From: Warburgia ugandensis
Taxonomy: Eukaryota > Streptophyta > Magnoliopsida > Canellales > Canellaceae
Length of the DNA: 64,000 nt
Reading direction: 5' to 3'
NCBI GenBank assembly: GCA_035236585.1
Contig: CP141136.1
Location: forward strand, 57,181,136-57,245,135
The notes under the pieces were generated by a model. That model was not told the DNA's origin, made no database searches, and saw only the letters and a program-made list of their open reading frames with translations. Every line of letters starts with the position of its first letter. Position 1 is the first letter of the stretch. Both the position numbers and the translations under genes were made by a program. Shown here piece by piece: positions 21,825 through 33,610 of this stretch.

Positions 21825-24800
21825 TAGTTTTATCCTTTCACAACCAGTCCAACATGTCCAAGGGTCATGGACAATTAGGATAAATAAGAAGTAGTTTAAA
21901 TAGAAGTAGAGAAGTAGTAGAGATGACTAGAACACAAATAATATCAAAACACAAAGATGCACACCATCAATAAATAGATGAAAGGCAGCTTGATTTAACA
22001 CATAATTACGCATTGGATAATGCAAACCTTATCCAAAATCTAGTCTAAGACGACTTAGGGATTAAGGATTGTTGTGTGTTGCAAACAGGGAAACTCATAT
22101 ATGGATTAGAGTCATTAAAAGATTTTGATGATAATCTACTAGGGATGAGAATACAAGATACTAGGAGATACCTGTGACTCATATTAGCTCACAAAGGTAT
22201 GGATCCTTATGGACTTAACTCAATTTTGGATAACTTAATTGAAGTCATATGAAGAGTGAAGTGCTATCTAATAAGGACAACCTGAGTATAATAGAGCAGA
22301 TCAGAAGATGTGTGCAATTGACATGTTAGGTGATTAAGAGAAATATAACATGACTATGATAGGAAAATGTATTCGACAGAGTTACCAGAAGATTTTGATG
22401 ATAATACTAGGGATGACAGATCTGTAACACTGGATTGATCCTAACAAGAACTTATAAGAGAAATATAGAATAACCAAAATGTCAATACCATTATTAAGAC
22501 ACTGTATGAATTTTATTGAGGCTACAGGCAATTGAGGATTTCAATGATCTTAAGACAGTTTAAAATTTCTTAAAAGCATTCAGTTTATCATATCTGTTAA
22601 GTAAAGGAGTAGATGTAGTATCGATTATATGCAACAAAGCACATGAAGACATTGATCTATGTAGACAAAAATGAGGATTTTGAAGAAAAGAGAGAAAGAG
22701 ATAGAGATGTAACTATAAGTATTCGATGAATATTGAATATTCAAAAGAAAAAGATCATGACTTTATAGAGATACATACAAATCTTTCATCTTGAATCCGA
22801 TGGGAAGGTAAACCAATCAAATTTGAAGGAATAATACTAGTGGAGTTGGTGATTTTATTGTAAAAGAGTATAATAGAGATAAAAGCAGATAGGATTTAAG
22901 ACTTTAAGTAGAGTATCAAATTTAAGGACATTATGCTGCCGAAAATTTTCAAAGAAGAATGGTGACCAACAAGAAATTAAATTCTACAAGTGGTTTGATG
23001 GCTATATTAACTGTTCCATTAACGTATGAGAAACACTAGTGGTTGTAGTCCAGAAAAAGGAAAAGTTGATAATATCCTACCTTGCCACTACATGAGTAAA
23101 TAAAGTTATATTGAAAAAGGAATTAGGCCAGGACAATGACTTGTCCATCTATTTTTCTTCAACAAGTAGGGTACCATCAAAGATCAAATTGAGGTCTTGC
23201 TATCATAGATTGGAAGACCAAATATCTTAAGACCATTATTTAGTCATTACCTTTAGAGTATTGTTGACTAAATAAAGGTATCCCACCCTAATGAATCAAA
23301 TGTGTTAGTATCAAGTAGACAGTAGTCTAAGCTATAAACTCGGAGGAATATTATAAGTATTTAGACATGAGTTTTCCCTGAAAGAAGTACTTGTTAGACT
23401 AAGTCATTTGAGGGTATGTGGTCAGTTGATTAGGCCACATCATGAAGGAGCTACGAGTACAATGAGTACAATAGCAACTGAGATAGGAGCAAAAAATAAG
23501 AAGCGATCTAAACCAATGCGAAAGATTTTCCAAACCTTAATAGCTACCATGATAAGGTGTAGAAATTAATTTGGGTCTGAAAAATACTGTTGACTTGGAT
23601 TGAAAAGAAAGGCAGATAAGTACCGATCACTTTAGAGACCCTTGAGCTTATGACATAGATATATCTAGAAAGAGATCAACAGGTAATCGAATAAAGTCTT
23701 TCTATGTCTAAGAAAATGTTTTATGCTTACCTAAGTATTGTTAAACTTGTTGATTTAACAGCTTCAGTACAATTTGATATAATCGCTATTGAATGAGAAT
23801 TATTGTTATAAGCTAAGTATGAGGGAACACTTGAAAATCACTACATATGAGGATACCTCCTGACAATACAGACTGCATGGTTGACGATAAAGCCTTGATA
23901 AAAGATTGAACAACATATTGGTATAGGGAATGGAAGGAGAAAAGTTGAGGTGGCCAGCACATTATAAGGTGAGATTTGATGTTACGTTGCCTTTAGACAA
24001 AAAGTTAGTTGTTATGTGCATATACCAAGTACGAAAAATCAATTGAAGGAATTTCCTAAGGACTAACCCTACTGGATTGAGTATAGAACTTTTGGACTGA
24101 AAGATTATGAAGAAAACCATCAAGCAAGGAAAGGACAAAGAGGATAATGACAAAGGATTCAACCATGACCTAGTAAGGGTACTCGGTTATGAATAAGAGA
24201 CTTTTTGCATCAATGGGAACATTGTTGGAAATCCTAATGACAAATTGATGTGAATAGTAAGAGAGGCCTCTGGACGAGAACATTTTGACCACAATGATGA
24301 ATCGACCATTAACATGTCACATGAGTTTGGATAAATTCTTCAGGGAGAAAAGCATTTGATGACTTCAGCTTCTATGAAACTTGATGTACAGTTCAGATAT
24401 CCTAAGCGTAATATGAGATCGTATTATTGAGGAAGGATGCTACTTGAATTGTTTCATGGTTTTATTTTGAATATAATATGGGTTGAGGACCCAAGTTATA
24501 ATAGAAAAGCTACAGACAGTTGAAATTCAAAGATAATTAAGGATTTGGCTTTTACCATCAGGAGACACATGGTACCATATCAGGTATTAAAGTATCTTGG
24601 GGGAAAACATGAAGTAAAGAAGATAAGAAGCAAAGTTAGACATAATAGAAAGAATGTAACTTTTTGGAGCTCTTACTAATGACATACAACCAACCATTAG
24701 AAGGAGACGTTGATGAGGAATAGAGTACTAGATGGAAGACAAGAGGAAAAAGAGACTATCCCATGCTATTCAAAATGAAATATGAGAAATAAAATGATAT

Positions 24801-25306
24801 GATCTCAAAGAAGTATGAAGTAAATTATATACGAGTAGGAGAATATGGTCATCTAAGGAGACTATCCTATACATGATCAAAGGAATATGAGCATCTAAGG
24901 ATTGGTAGCTATACGAACTACAGCTATACACCGGTATTGTTACACTGGCACATATGGGACTATGTATCAGAGTACGCAGTGAAAGCGGCCCATATATACT
25001 TAAAGTAAACGACTAAGATCTATTGATGATATATATGGCCTTATAGAAGGAATTATAAAGATGAGAAATTGAGAATATACTTAGGATTGGTTGCATGGTA
25101 ATGTGAAAGGGTTTTAAGGACACAATTCCTCTATGTACTAACTTGAGGAATTAACAAAGAGACCTATAGGGTTGGAGCAAAAGGAAGTTTCTTAGTTCGA
25201 GTTCTAAGGGAGTCCTGATGAAGAATATGTCTTATCAAGAAGACAACTGACTTGGAGGTAAGAATTTGTGGAATTTCAAGGAAAAATTCTTTTAAGGGGG
25301 TAATGA

Positions 25307-28087
25307 TGTAATGCCCGAGCATTTTACACTATTTTTGCATCTATTACAGAAATGAATTGGACATTCTATATGAAATTAACCATGTCACATGTTTTATTTT
25401 ATTTAAAATAATAAATAAAGGAATTTTTAAGAAAAATTAGATCATTAGATTCTACGTTCAAAATGGAATCCAACACCTCAAAGAACGTCAAAAATGGAGC
25501 TCGTATGACAAAGTTATGGCTATTTAAAGATAAAGGGCAGGTTTATAATTTGTACTTAAAATGAAAAAGGCCCAAGAACACAGGGGGTTGTTTTGATAAT
25601 GACACCCCCTGTGTCGTCTTCCCCCTGCGTTGTCTTCTTCCTTCTAGCAACTTCTAGCACTTATCAGTTTGGCGGTGCATAGCACCGCCATAGGACGGCA
25701 CTGCCTCCCTCATCTATAAAAACCCACATCCCCCTCTTCCCCGATTACCATCTTCTCCATCTCTGGCTACCTTAAGCTAGGGCTTCCGGCCCGACAAAAA
25801 TCGAAAAACCCTTCTCCAAATTCGGCACTAGCCCAGGCCGGCCATTCCCCACTCCTTTCTTCTCCAGTTGTTTTCCCTAGTCTCATCGGAAGTTGGGGTT
25901 TTTCCCCACTTCTTTGTGGTTTCCGGCAAGCTGGGGTTTCAAAGCAAAAACAGGCACACCACCGGTCAGAAGGGGCACCATCTTCAGCTGCCCCCCATCT
26001 CCCTCTCTTCATTTTCTAGCCTAGATCCCTGCCGGATCTAGCGTTCTTCCAGCCGGGAGTTGCTGGAAGAGGGTTGTTCCAAAACCCTCAAACCAGAGGC
26101 ATTCAAGGGATGCCGCGCTTCACGTACACCTGGGACAGGGTTCCTGAGATGGTTCTGGGCATGCGACAGTGCGTGCATAGTTCCTGGTGCGGTCTTCGGG
26201 TGTGCGCGATGTGGGGCACGAGTCCTAGCTCGACCGGGACGCACAGGGCGTGATGTGCTCGCGCGACGCTCTATAGAACACGCGCTGTAGTGCGTAGCTT
26301 AGGCATATGCACGCACACGTGAGGCTGTCACGGTTCGACCAGGATGCACGGGCATGTTGGGAACCGTGACGCGTAGGGCTGCATAGACGAATCTGGTTTG
26401 TCAGTAATTGTGCAATGCTAAAAATGCAATTTTAGGAGTTGTAGGACTCCGATTGACGATCTGAGAGAACCATCGCGTCTATATGAACAACGCAAACCTA
26501 CTGAACTATAAAATTTGGATTAGAGGACAAATTATAGGGTCTAACCATTGAATAGTAGATCCTATGGCTATATTAGGCAGGGACCTATGGACCTTAAAAG
26601 GGCAAATCTAGCCATTAATCTAAATATCTAAATAATAATTTATAAATAGATCAAAATTGATAAGGACTCTTTATTATCCATTCATATCTAGGATTTTCTA
26701 AATGAGATGCAGGGTCGGGTTTAGTAATGAAGGACGCGACTCTAGAAAACATCGAGGTAGGTAGTCTGATACTACTAAGTTTTCAACTATATTTTAAATA
26801 TGAATGCTTGACTTGGCTTTAATTACTATATGTAGCATGCTTTTTGAGATATTCTGTTTTTGGACAAGCATACAAAATTATGGCTTTGAATGCGATTACT
26901 AGCATGAGTAGATTTTATGGATTACTTGCATGTTTTGAAAACAAATGCCTAAATTGCATGACTTAAGATGTATGAGATTCAGATTATCTATAGATATGCT
27001 TTTTAGTGGGTAGATCAACGGATGAGGCAGTCCACGGTGGGCACTATGCTGAGGGGTACGGGTTTGGCCTCCCGGCCTCTACCACCAAAAAGGTGGATGG
27101 TATCACTACCAAAAAGGCATTGTCCCTTCCCTAAATGTTGTGGTAAACAGGGACGACCACTGGTGGTGTTCACGGCACCCTTTCAGGGATAGCCATAGTC
27201 GCCATGGAGGCTATGGTAGGTAGGTCTCTAGATACCGGAGCCACACGAGTCAGCTTTGTGCTGTTCGTGAGCATAGTGACCCTATGATTTCAGTGTGATT
27301 GATATGCATATAGCATTGAGATGGTCATATACGAGTATTCGTGACCAGTTGGCATGACATGAATGCTGAGAGACTGATGTGCATGATACTAGCATCTACT
27401 TGGACGATGACTATTTTAAGACTTTCATGAATATTATCTTTGACTCACTGGCTTGATACCGATTGATTTCTATTTCATGCTTTTGATCATATTTATATCG
27501 TTGAATACTAGATTATGAGAAGGGATTCTATGATGGAATTTGCATCAATAAGCATTTGTTTTATGCATAACTAGGCAATGCTTGCACAAAAAGAATCACT
27601 GATGTTTTACATGGAAAGCTCTTAGAAATTATGCATGTTGTCTACCGTGTTTTCAAAATAGTAGTATCAGATCACCTACTGGGTATGAGAAATACTCACC
27701 CAAATATATTATTTTTCAGAATAGCTCCACTCATGAGTAGAAAAAGCATCAGAAACATGTTAGTGCTATGATCAAGTGAATGAAGAGACGACAAGCCTGA
27801 ATGTAAATAAACACTCTACCTGTTGGACATGTATCTGTATATATGTACAATTGGGGTGTAAGCTATGACTGGATAGACCTGGGAAGACATTTATGACTAC
27901 ATAAATTTTCAGAAACTACTTTGGTTATTGTGAAAGCAAATGACACTCAAATTTTTCAAATTGAGTTTAAAACAAAAGATTTTTTGCTGCATTGCATTGT
28001 TTTATAAAATGTTTTCAAATAGGGATATCCCGCCCTAGGAATTTGATATTGCATTTAAAAATGCATGAGAAAACCTAGGTCATCACA
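25307..28087 (+). repeat. LTR B2, gypsy, plus orientation (divergent partner)
   Basis: A 2,781-bp LTR starting TGTAATGCCCG directly after the polypurine tract region and ending GTCATCACA. A clear TATA box, TATAAAAA, lies at 25,715-25,722. Landmarks shared with B1 are the GACTCTAGAAAACATCGAGG block near 26,740, the CCACCAAAAAGGTGG hairpin near 27,080, the TTTTTCAG acceptor-like motif near 27,715 and the GCATTTAAAAATGC palindrome near the end. The GC-rich central part (25,640-26,360) differs strongly from B1. The two LTRs of B therefore do not look like products of one reverse-transcription event. Confidence 0.8.
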
Positions 28088-28089
28088 GT

Positions 28090-28128
28090 GTGGATGCAAA
28101 AATAGCGTAAAATGCTCAGGACATTACA
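28090..28128 (-). repeat. Terminal remnant of element A's right (5') LTR
   Basis: GGATGCAAAAATAGCGTAAA and the following bases to CATTACA match the right end of LTR A at 15,122-15,158 in the same minus orientation. The terminal TG/CA is intact, and TGAGC follows immediately, matching the left flank of A. This is all that remains of A's second LTR. Confidence 0.8.
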
Positions 28129-28530
28129 TGAGCTCCTCTCCATGAAAAAATGGAGTCTATATATAAATTATTCAAAATCTGTGGATGAATGTTGAACCTT
28201 GTCATGAGTTTAATTGGATTAGTTCTTTGGTAGAATGTTTCTATCTTTAAAGTTAGTTCCACGAGAAGTTTGCAATAACCACTACAATCTTCATTAGAAA
28301 GAATTTGGTAACTGGTATTGGAGAGAACAATATAATAATTCTTTATCTTCTTTAGAATATAAACAACATGAGAATAGTTGTTCCACTCAGAAGTAGAATA
28401 ATTGCAAGGTTCATACATATTAAAGGGAACATATTCACACATGAATAGCTCTATTATATATCCTCTAATACCCTATGCATATGCATGACCGTATATGTAT
28501 GGAATATTGTTGGAGGATCTAAGTTTACCT
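28129..28530. other. Right flank of element A, unassigned
   Basis: A minus-strand frame of about 108 codons (28,116-28,442) crosses the element boundary and shows no family I recognise. It lies downstream, on the minus strand, of the zinc-knuckle fragment and could be decayed sequence of the same element. Confidence 0.3.
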
Positions 28531-28689
28531 AGGTTCATGAAACCATGTGAACTTTGACTCTTAAGTAAGTTGTCAACAAGGTTGGGAGAGAGCCCATGAT
28601 CAACAAGTAGATAATAATAGTACTTGCACTTACAAATGTTAAATTTGGATGAAATACATAAAAATCAAACAATTTTAGAGAATTTTTTT

Positions 28690-28880
28690 GAATTACCTGA
28701 ATCATTGATGTTTTGGACATTTGCATTTGTCATGACCAAATTGCTCACAAGTACCACACTTTCTACTCTTTTATTGTTGCTTCTCCCACCAAGGTTTGAT
28801 TCTGGCTCCTTGTTCTATTTGCCTTATGAGGATTAGCAATTCTTATGTGGCTTGAGTCATTCAATGCATCACCTAGACCA
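28690..28880 (-). pseudogene. MULE transposase/FAR1-like C-terminal fragment with zinc knuckle
   Basis: On the minus strand, 28,708-28,763 encodes KCGTCEQFGHDKCKCPKH, a complete CX2CX4HX4C zinc knuckle. It is followed by glutamine and a stop. Upstream, across one stop or frameshift, lies SHIRIANPHKANRTRSQNQ. This resembles the basic NP-K-R-TKGR-type stretch that precedes the knuckle in MULE transposases and in the domesticated FAR1/FRS proteins. The catalytic DDE domain is not present next to it. A possible N-terminal piece of the same kind of protein lies on the same strand at 42.32-42.69 kb, beyond a block of retrotransposons. The knuckle alone also occurs in retroviral-type gag proteins, so the family call rests on the flanking basic stretch. 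Confidence 0.5.
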
Positions 28881-29043
28881 GCTCTTTTTTTCTTTTCTTT
28901 TTTGAATTGATAACTCAAGTACCCCAAAGGTCTTTATGCTACACCCTTCCCAAACATATCCTCTAGACACCGTCCTCAATGTGCAAACATCCTCTTTATA
29001 TGGCTAAAGGGATGTGATGCACTACCTTGAACCAATGACCTAC

Positions 29044-31313
29044 TGTAACAATCGCTATTTTAAAATTCTAGAATGGTTAATTTTTATGAATTTTGGAAAA
29101 TTGAGAAATTAAGAAATTTAGAGATGGAATCTCAAGTTAAAACCTCAATATTTGAGATGTGCTCGAAAAATGGAGTCCAAGGCCACTAAAAACACTAAAA
29201 TCAAAGATCAGAGTAAAAATGTCAAATTATTTTAAATTTAGTATTTAAATGAAATTATTTAGAAGGGCAAAATCATCATTTTTCACATGTGGGGCCCACA
29301 GAAATCATCCCCACCGCCCATCTTAGCAAGTGATGATTTCAGCAATTAATGCTGGTTATCAAATATATATAGATATATAATAATAATAATATCAAAATAA
29401 AATAAAAATAAAATAAAATGAAAAAATAATGATATAAATATAAATATATATGTGTGTGTGTGTGTGTAATTAAGAGGGGGGAGTGGCTTAAATGCTCTTC
29501 CCTCCCCCTTCTCTAGTTCCCCCCTCACCCCCCGTGACGGCCACCGGAAAAAGGGCATCTCCGGTGACAATCCACAACGAGGACACTGGACTCCTGCATT
29601 CATTGGCGATGAAACGACTAAGGTAGGCCATCCATGCCCCTTTCGTTCCTCGTTTTCCTTGTTTAACATCGAAAAATGGCTTGGACTACCGTTTTTCGGT
29701 GGATAATGTGCGTTACTGTTGCCCAAAAAATAAGTCAATGAAACGATGTTAGATGAGGATCTAGACTGTTCATCTTGAACGTGACAATGCAAGGGACACA
29801 CCCATAAAATTTTAGAGTGATCGGACGGCTAGGGACACCGAAAACACCAAAAACAAGTTAGGTGAGGGTTTTTAGAAACATAACAAAAATCGTAAAAAAA
29901 ATGATAGATAATGAAAGAATTTGTGAAAATGAATGATGGAAATGGAATGTACACGGAAAACTGGACAAATAGGTATAAAAATTGCAAAAAACAAAGCACT
30001 TGGGGTCGCCAGCAACCGAATTCTGGCGGTCGTCTCCAACAACGGTGAGCTAGCCCAGTCACCGTCCCCAACAACGACGACCTGTGACAGGACAGCGAGC
30101 GCGCCGGGCGGGAAGAGCACGACATGCGTCACGACTAGGTGCGATGCATGGTGCGACGTACGTGCCACGTTAGGGACGAGGCTGCGGTGCAACATGCGTG
30201 CGCCCTGCTGTGCAGCCTGCAAGCGCCACACTCAATGCTATGTGCGAGCGCCACATGGTGGCCGCATGCGAGACACATGTGTAGTGCACACATGCACACA
30301 GATGGCACGCGCCGCATGTGCAGTGGGCCCTTTTCCCTGATTTTGAGGGTTTTTGACCATCCATTCATAAAAAAACGTGATTTTGGGAGCTATAGAGATC
30401 CAAATCACGATCCGAAAGAGGCATTGTGATCATCTCAATAAGGAGGACCTAGATTTATACTAAAAATCTATTTTAGAGTAACTTTTTAATAGCGAAACTA
30501 CTAAATGCTATTGGATGATTTAGATCAAGCTGATCAATAGGTGATCAGGCCTTAGACTTTGGTTGTAGACATCAAACATGAGATGATTTAGGATATTTAA
30601 AGGGCATATCTCATGGAATTGCTAAGAAAATGATCTTGAAGATCAATTTAGGAAACTACCATAGGATGTGCTGATCAGGAGTGATTTAACTGTCAGATCG
30701 ATGCATGATCATAAAGATACATGTGACACACTAGACAAATAGAAATTTTAAGGGTAATGATGAAAATGAGAGGTCTAACAATCAATGATGACCTATAATG
30801 TGATAGGTACGTCAGAGCGTGCGACTTGATATCTCCTACACTCCTAATTGGAGTTTGGCATTATTGAGGTAGGTGATTTCATTTGCAATTTCCCATGATT
30901 TCTCAAATCATGACTTAGTGATTGAAACTTTGAGGCATAGGTTGTATGCCCTATCACGTTGCATGAGACTATTTTCAGTATGTATTACTGAGATGTTTAC
31001 TACTTTCCTTGTATATGTTTTATGCACTGTTTTTGGCATATTTCAATTACACTGTCTGACTCTTGAGATGTTTGATACGTGGGAGTCTCTACACCTTGAT
31101 GATTAAGACTAGTAAGCTTGGGATATGATGCATCTCCCCTCCCCCGTGAGTGCCTGAGTGCCCCTTGTGGGTGAAAGGGTGAAAACATGCGTGAAACGCG
31201 TCTTTCCGTGAGTGCCGAGTGTCTGAGTACCCGTGTGGGTGAAAGGGTGAAAGCTGAAAGCGAAACTCGAATGTGCCTTTCCGTAAGTGCCTGAGTGCCC
31301 AATGTGGGTGAAA
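29044..31313 (+). repeat. Divergent gypsy LTR, 3' end missing
   Basis: It starts TGTAACAATCGC at 29,044. In plus orientation it follows the layout of LTR B1 at low similarity: AT-rich start, GC-rich centre with GCGC-type runs (30,000-30,320), a block around 30,370-30,460 equivalent to B1 19,400-19,500, and TATTGAGGTAGGTG at 30,863 equivalent to ATCGAGGTAGGT of B1. It ends in a 2.6-copy minisatellite and then joins an oppositely oriented LTR of element C. No partner LTR or internal domain of this subfamily was found. Antisense frames of up to 150 codons inside it follow the GC-rich composition and are not considered genes. Confidence 0.6.
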
Positions 31314-31320
31314 GGGTGAG
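31145..31320. repeat. Minisatellite, about 60-75 bp unit, 2.6 copies
   Basis: Three units begin GTGAGTGCC, GTGAGTGCC and GTAAGTGCC, and each contains GTGGGTGAAAGGGTGA. The last unit runs directly into the junction with the minus-strand LTR of element C. Confidence 0.8.
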
Positions 31321-33610
31321 TATATACTATACTCAGTAGGAGTTTATCACTCCTAGTTTTACAATGCATGCTATGTTTAAAATCATATGCTCTTTAAAAC
31401 ATGTGCATGTTCGAACAATCATGATCAATATCGATATTAAAAACCATTGTCGAATTGGAATACTGACGACTTAAAGAATCGCATAATCCAAGTCGAAAGT
31501 ATCATATATATCATAAACATAATGATATGCATAAGATGCTCAATTGAATCCAACTCATGGATATATGGTATGGTCGACCAACCTCCTATCATGCCATATG
31601 CATAATGCAAGTAAATCCTCAAACCATAGGGCCTATTATGCCCACGACCACGCCGCCATGTGGTCCCTGGGTACCTAGGGACACAGGGTCATAGCCTCCA
31701 CAGGGCATATGACACTTCGACCCACTGTCGTGACACTAGTGGTAGCCCCTGTACCACATGCAGTCGAAGCAGGGACATGCCCATTTTGGGCATGGTACCC
31801 ATTCCACCTAATAGTGGTAGAGGCTGGGAGGCCACCCCAAACCTCTCAGCATAGCGCCCACGAGCTTACTAGCCCAAATCATATACGATCAAGCAAGCAA
31901 AAACCTCTTTTTCAAAACCTGTCCTCTTTAGGTCCCTCACAACTGCCTACCCAGCGTCTTTTGCGCACTCCAGTGTCTTTTGGTAACCCTCAAGGACATG
32001 CAATTTTTCAAAACTCAATACTCACAAATCAAGCAATTGTTTGTAATTGTTTGCAAAGCATGTCTATGCATAATGTATTTATCATATGCATGCTGAATAA
32101 AATTAAGTCATGCTAAACAAGTCATATAACTTATACTTAAAACATGCATTCTCAAAACAATCATGGCTCTTTTTAAAAGTTTAGTAGCGATAGAGCACCT
32201 ACCTCGAAGTCTCCTGGAGTCACGTCCTTCATCACTCAACCAGTCCCTGGGTCTCATTTATAAACTCTTGGATATGAATGGATACAAGGAGTTCTTATCA
32301 ATTTTGATCTATTTTTAGAAATTAGATCGCTAGATTTGCCTTTTAGGATCCATGGGTCCTTGCCTAATTTATTGTCAGGCTAGATCCTATGATGTGGATC
32401 TACTATTCAATGGTTAACTTTGTAAATTTTCATCTAATCCTAATTTTATAGTCTCATTAGGTTCGCATGTCCCAGTTCCTAGGACACTCGTGCATCCTGG
32501 TTGAACCGCGACTGCCTCTCGTGTGTGCGCGCCCAAAGGCCGTGCCAGGGACCGCGTTTTGCACGCGCACATGCATGCTCAAGCGATGCGCTATGACGTG
32601 TGTCGTGGATGGCATCGCACAGATGCACCTTTGGTGTAGCATGGCACATCTCAGCTCTCAGGGCACCCCATGCATCCCAGTCGAGCCAAGACCCGTGCCC
32701 CACGTCACGCGCACACCTGAAGGCCGCACCAGGGATAGTGTACGCACTGTCGTACACCTAGAACCTGTCCCAAGGACCCTATCCCAGGCGCACATGGAGC
32801 ATGGTGTCCCTGGGATGCCTTGTTCATACAGGGCCGACTGGAACCAGCTTCGTCTTCTCCGGCTGGAAAAATCGGCTGGGAAAAGACCAAATCCGGCATG
32901 GATCTGGCCTGGGGGAAGTAAGACGGGGAGGAAGGGAAAGAGGGTCTTACCTGGGTAGCCGGGGATGCCCTTTTCCCAGTGGGTAGGTTTCCTTTAATGC
33001 CTCCCTGAACCCTTGGTCGCTGGAAAACTCGAAGAAGGGGGAAACCAAATCGATCTCCGGTGAGACCAAAGGAAAAAGGGGAAAGGTGAAGAGAGGGGAA
33101 ATGGGCGGCCTGACTCAAGCCTAGCCAGAATGTGCAGGGAAATGCTAGAGATGGGTTTCTGATTTTTTTTTAAAACCCCAGTCCCGAAATACCCGAAAAA
33201 ATCATGCTTTAGAGAGGGGGGAGATAGGGCTTTTTATAGCCTTGCTATGGCGGTGCTGCAAATGGCAGCAGAAACCTCTAGAAACAGGGTTTCTAGAGAA
33301 GTCTACATGAAGAAGATGATGGGGTGCCATTATCAAAGTGGCCCCCTGCATTTTCTATCTTTTTCGTTTTTTGTTTAAATTACAGAAATGCCCCTAATCT
33401 TTAAACGGCCGTAACTTCTTCATACGAACTCCGTTTTCGGCGTTATTTGAGGCGTTGGATTCCATTTTTCAAGTAGAATCTAATGATACCAAGTTTTCTC
33501 ACAAATTCATTCATTTACTATTTTAAATAAAGCAAAACATTCAACACAGTTTATTTCCCATAGAATGTCTAATTTTTGTTAAAAATAGCGTAAATTGCTC
33601 GAGCATTACA
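31314..33610 (-). repeat. Left (3') LTR of element C, truncated
   Basis: It matches the right LTR of C from 37,475 onward. The portion equivalent to 37,081-37,474 is replaced by the plus-strand LTR and minisatellite. A TATA box (complement of CTTTTTATA) lies at 33,230-33,238. The 5' terminus TGTAATGC is at 33,610, next to the polypurine tract at 33,617-33,627. Confidence 0.85.

Larger units (their letters stand above)
21366..25306 (+). pseudogene. Internal domain of gypsy element B, decayed pol, leader duplicated
   Basis: It runs from the primer site TGGTATCAGAGCC at 21,368 to the polypurine tract TTTAAGGGGG at 25,291-25,300. The RT region is recognisable by nucleotide similarity to plant gypsy pol at about 23,160-23,480. 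AGTAGGGTACCATCAAAGAT corresponds to the GYHQ region, CATTATTTAGTCATTACC and TTGACTAA to the region of the MPFGLTNAP motif, and TTAGGCCACATCATGAAGG to the FLGHI-type motif. All frames carry stops every few tens of codons. The leader is duplicated around a TRIM-like LTR. Segments align with minus-strand copies A and C at roughly 85-93% by eye. Confidence 0.75.
12094..28128 (-). mobile_element. Compound Ty3/gypsy element A with element B inside, target duplication TGAGC
   Basis: The outer boundaries are a TGTGACGA LTR end at 12,094 and a CATTACA LTR end at 28,128. Both are termini of the same LTR family in minus orientation, and the identical 5 bases TGAGC lie directly outside each end. This is the signature of one integration event. 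Inside lie, from left to right: LTR A (minus), internal domain A (minus, lacking its 5' part), LTR B1 (plus), internal domain B (plus), LTR B2 (plus) and the last 39 bp of A's right LTR (minus). Most of A's right LTR and its primer site are missing. The LTR length near 3 kb, Met primer site and gypsy-like pol suggest the Tekay/Del chromovirus group, although a chromodomain was not seen. No long open frame survives. Confidence 0.75.

Noticed and set aside
12094..28128. Element family as a noncoding LARD
   Set aside because: The absence of long frames and the 3-kb LTRs first suggested a LARD, but RT-like nucleotide blocks in B and C show a decayed gypsy pol, so a degraded autonomous lineage fits better.
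29346..30368. Several 77-151-codon frames on both strands
   Set aside because: They lie in the GC-rich centre of a gypsy LTR with overlapping antisense frames and no motifs.
32457..33118. Frames of 92-163 codons in the left LTR of element C, with counterparts near 38,582-39,154
   Set aside because: They sit in the GC-rich LTR centre on both strands, shift between the two LTR copies, and show no protein family.
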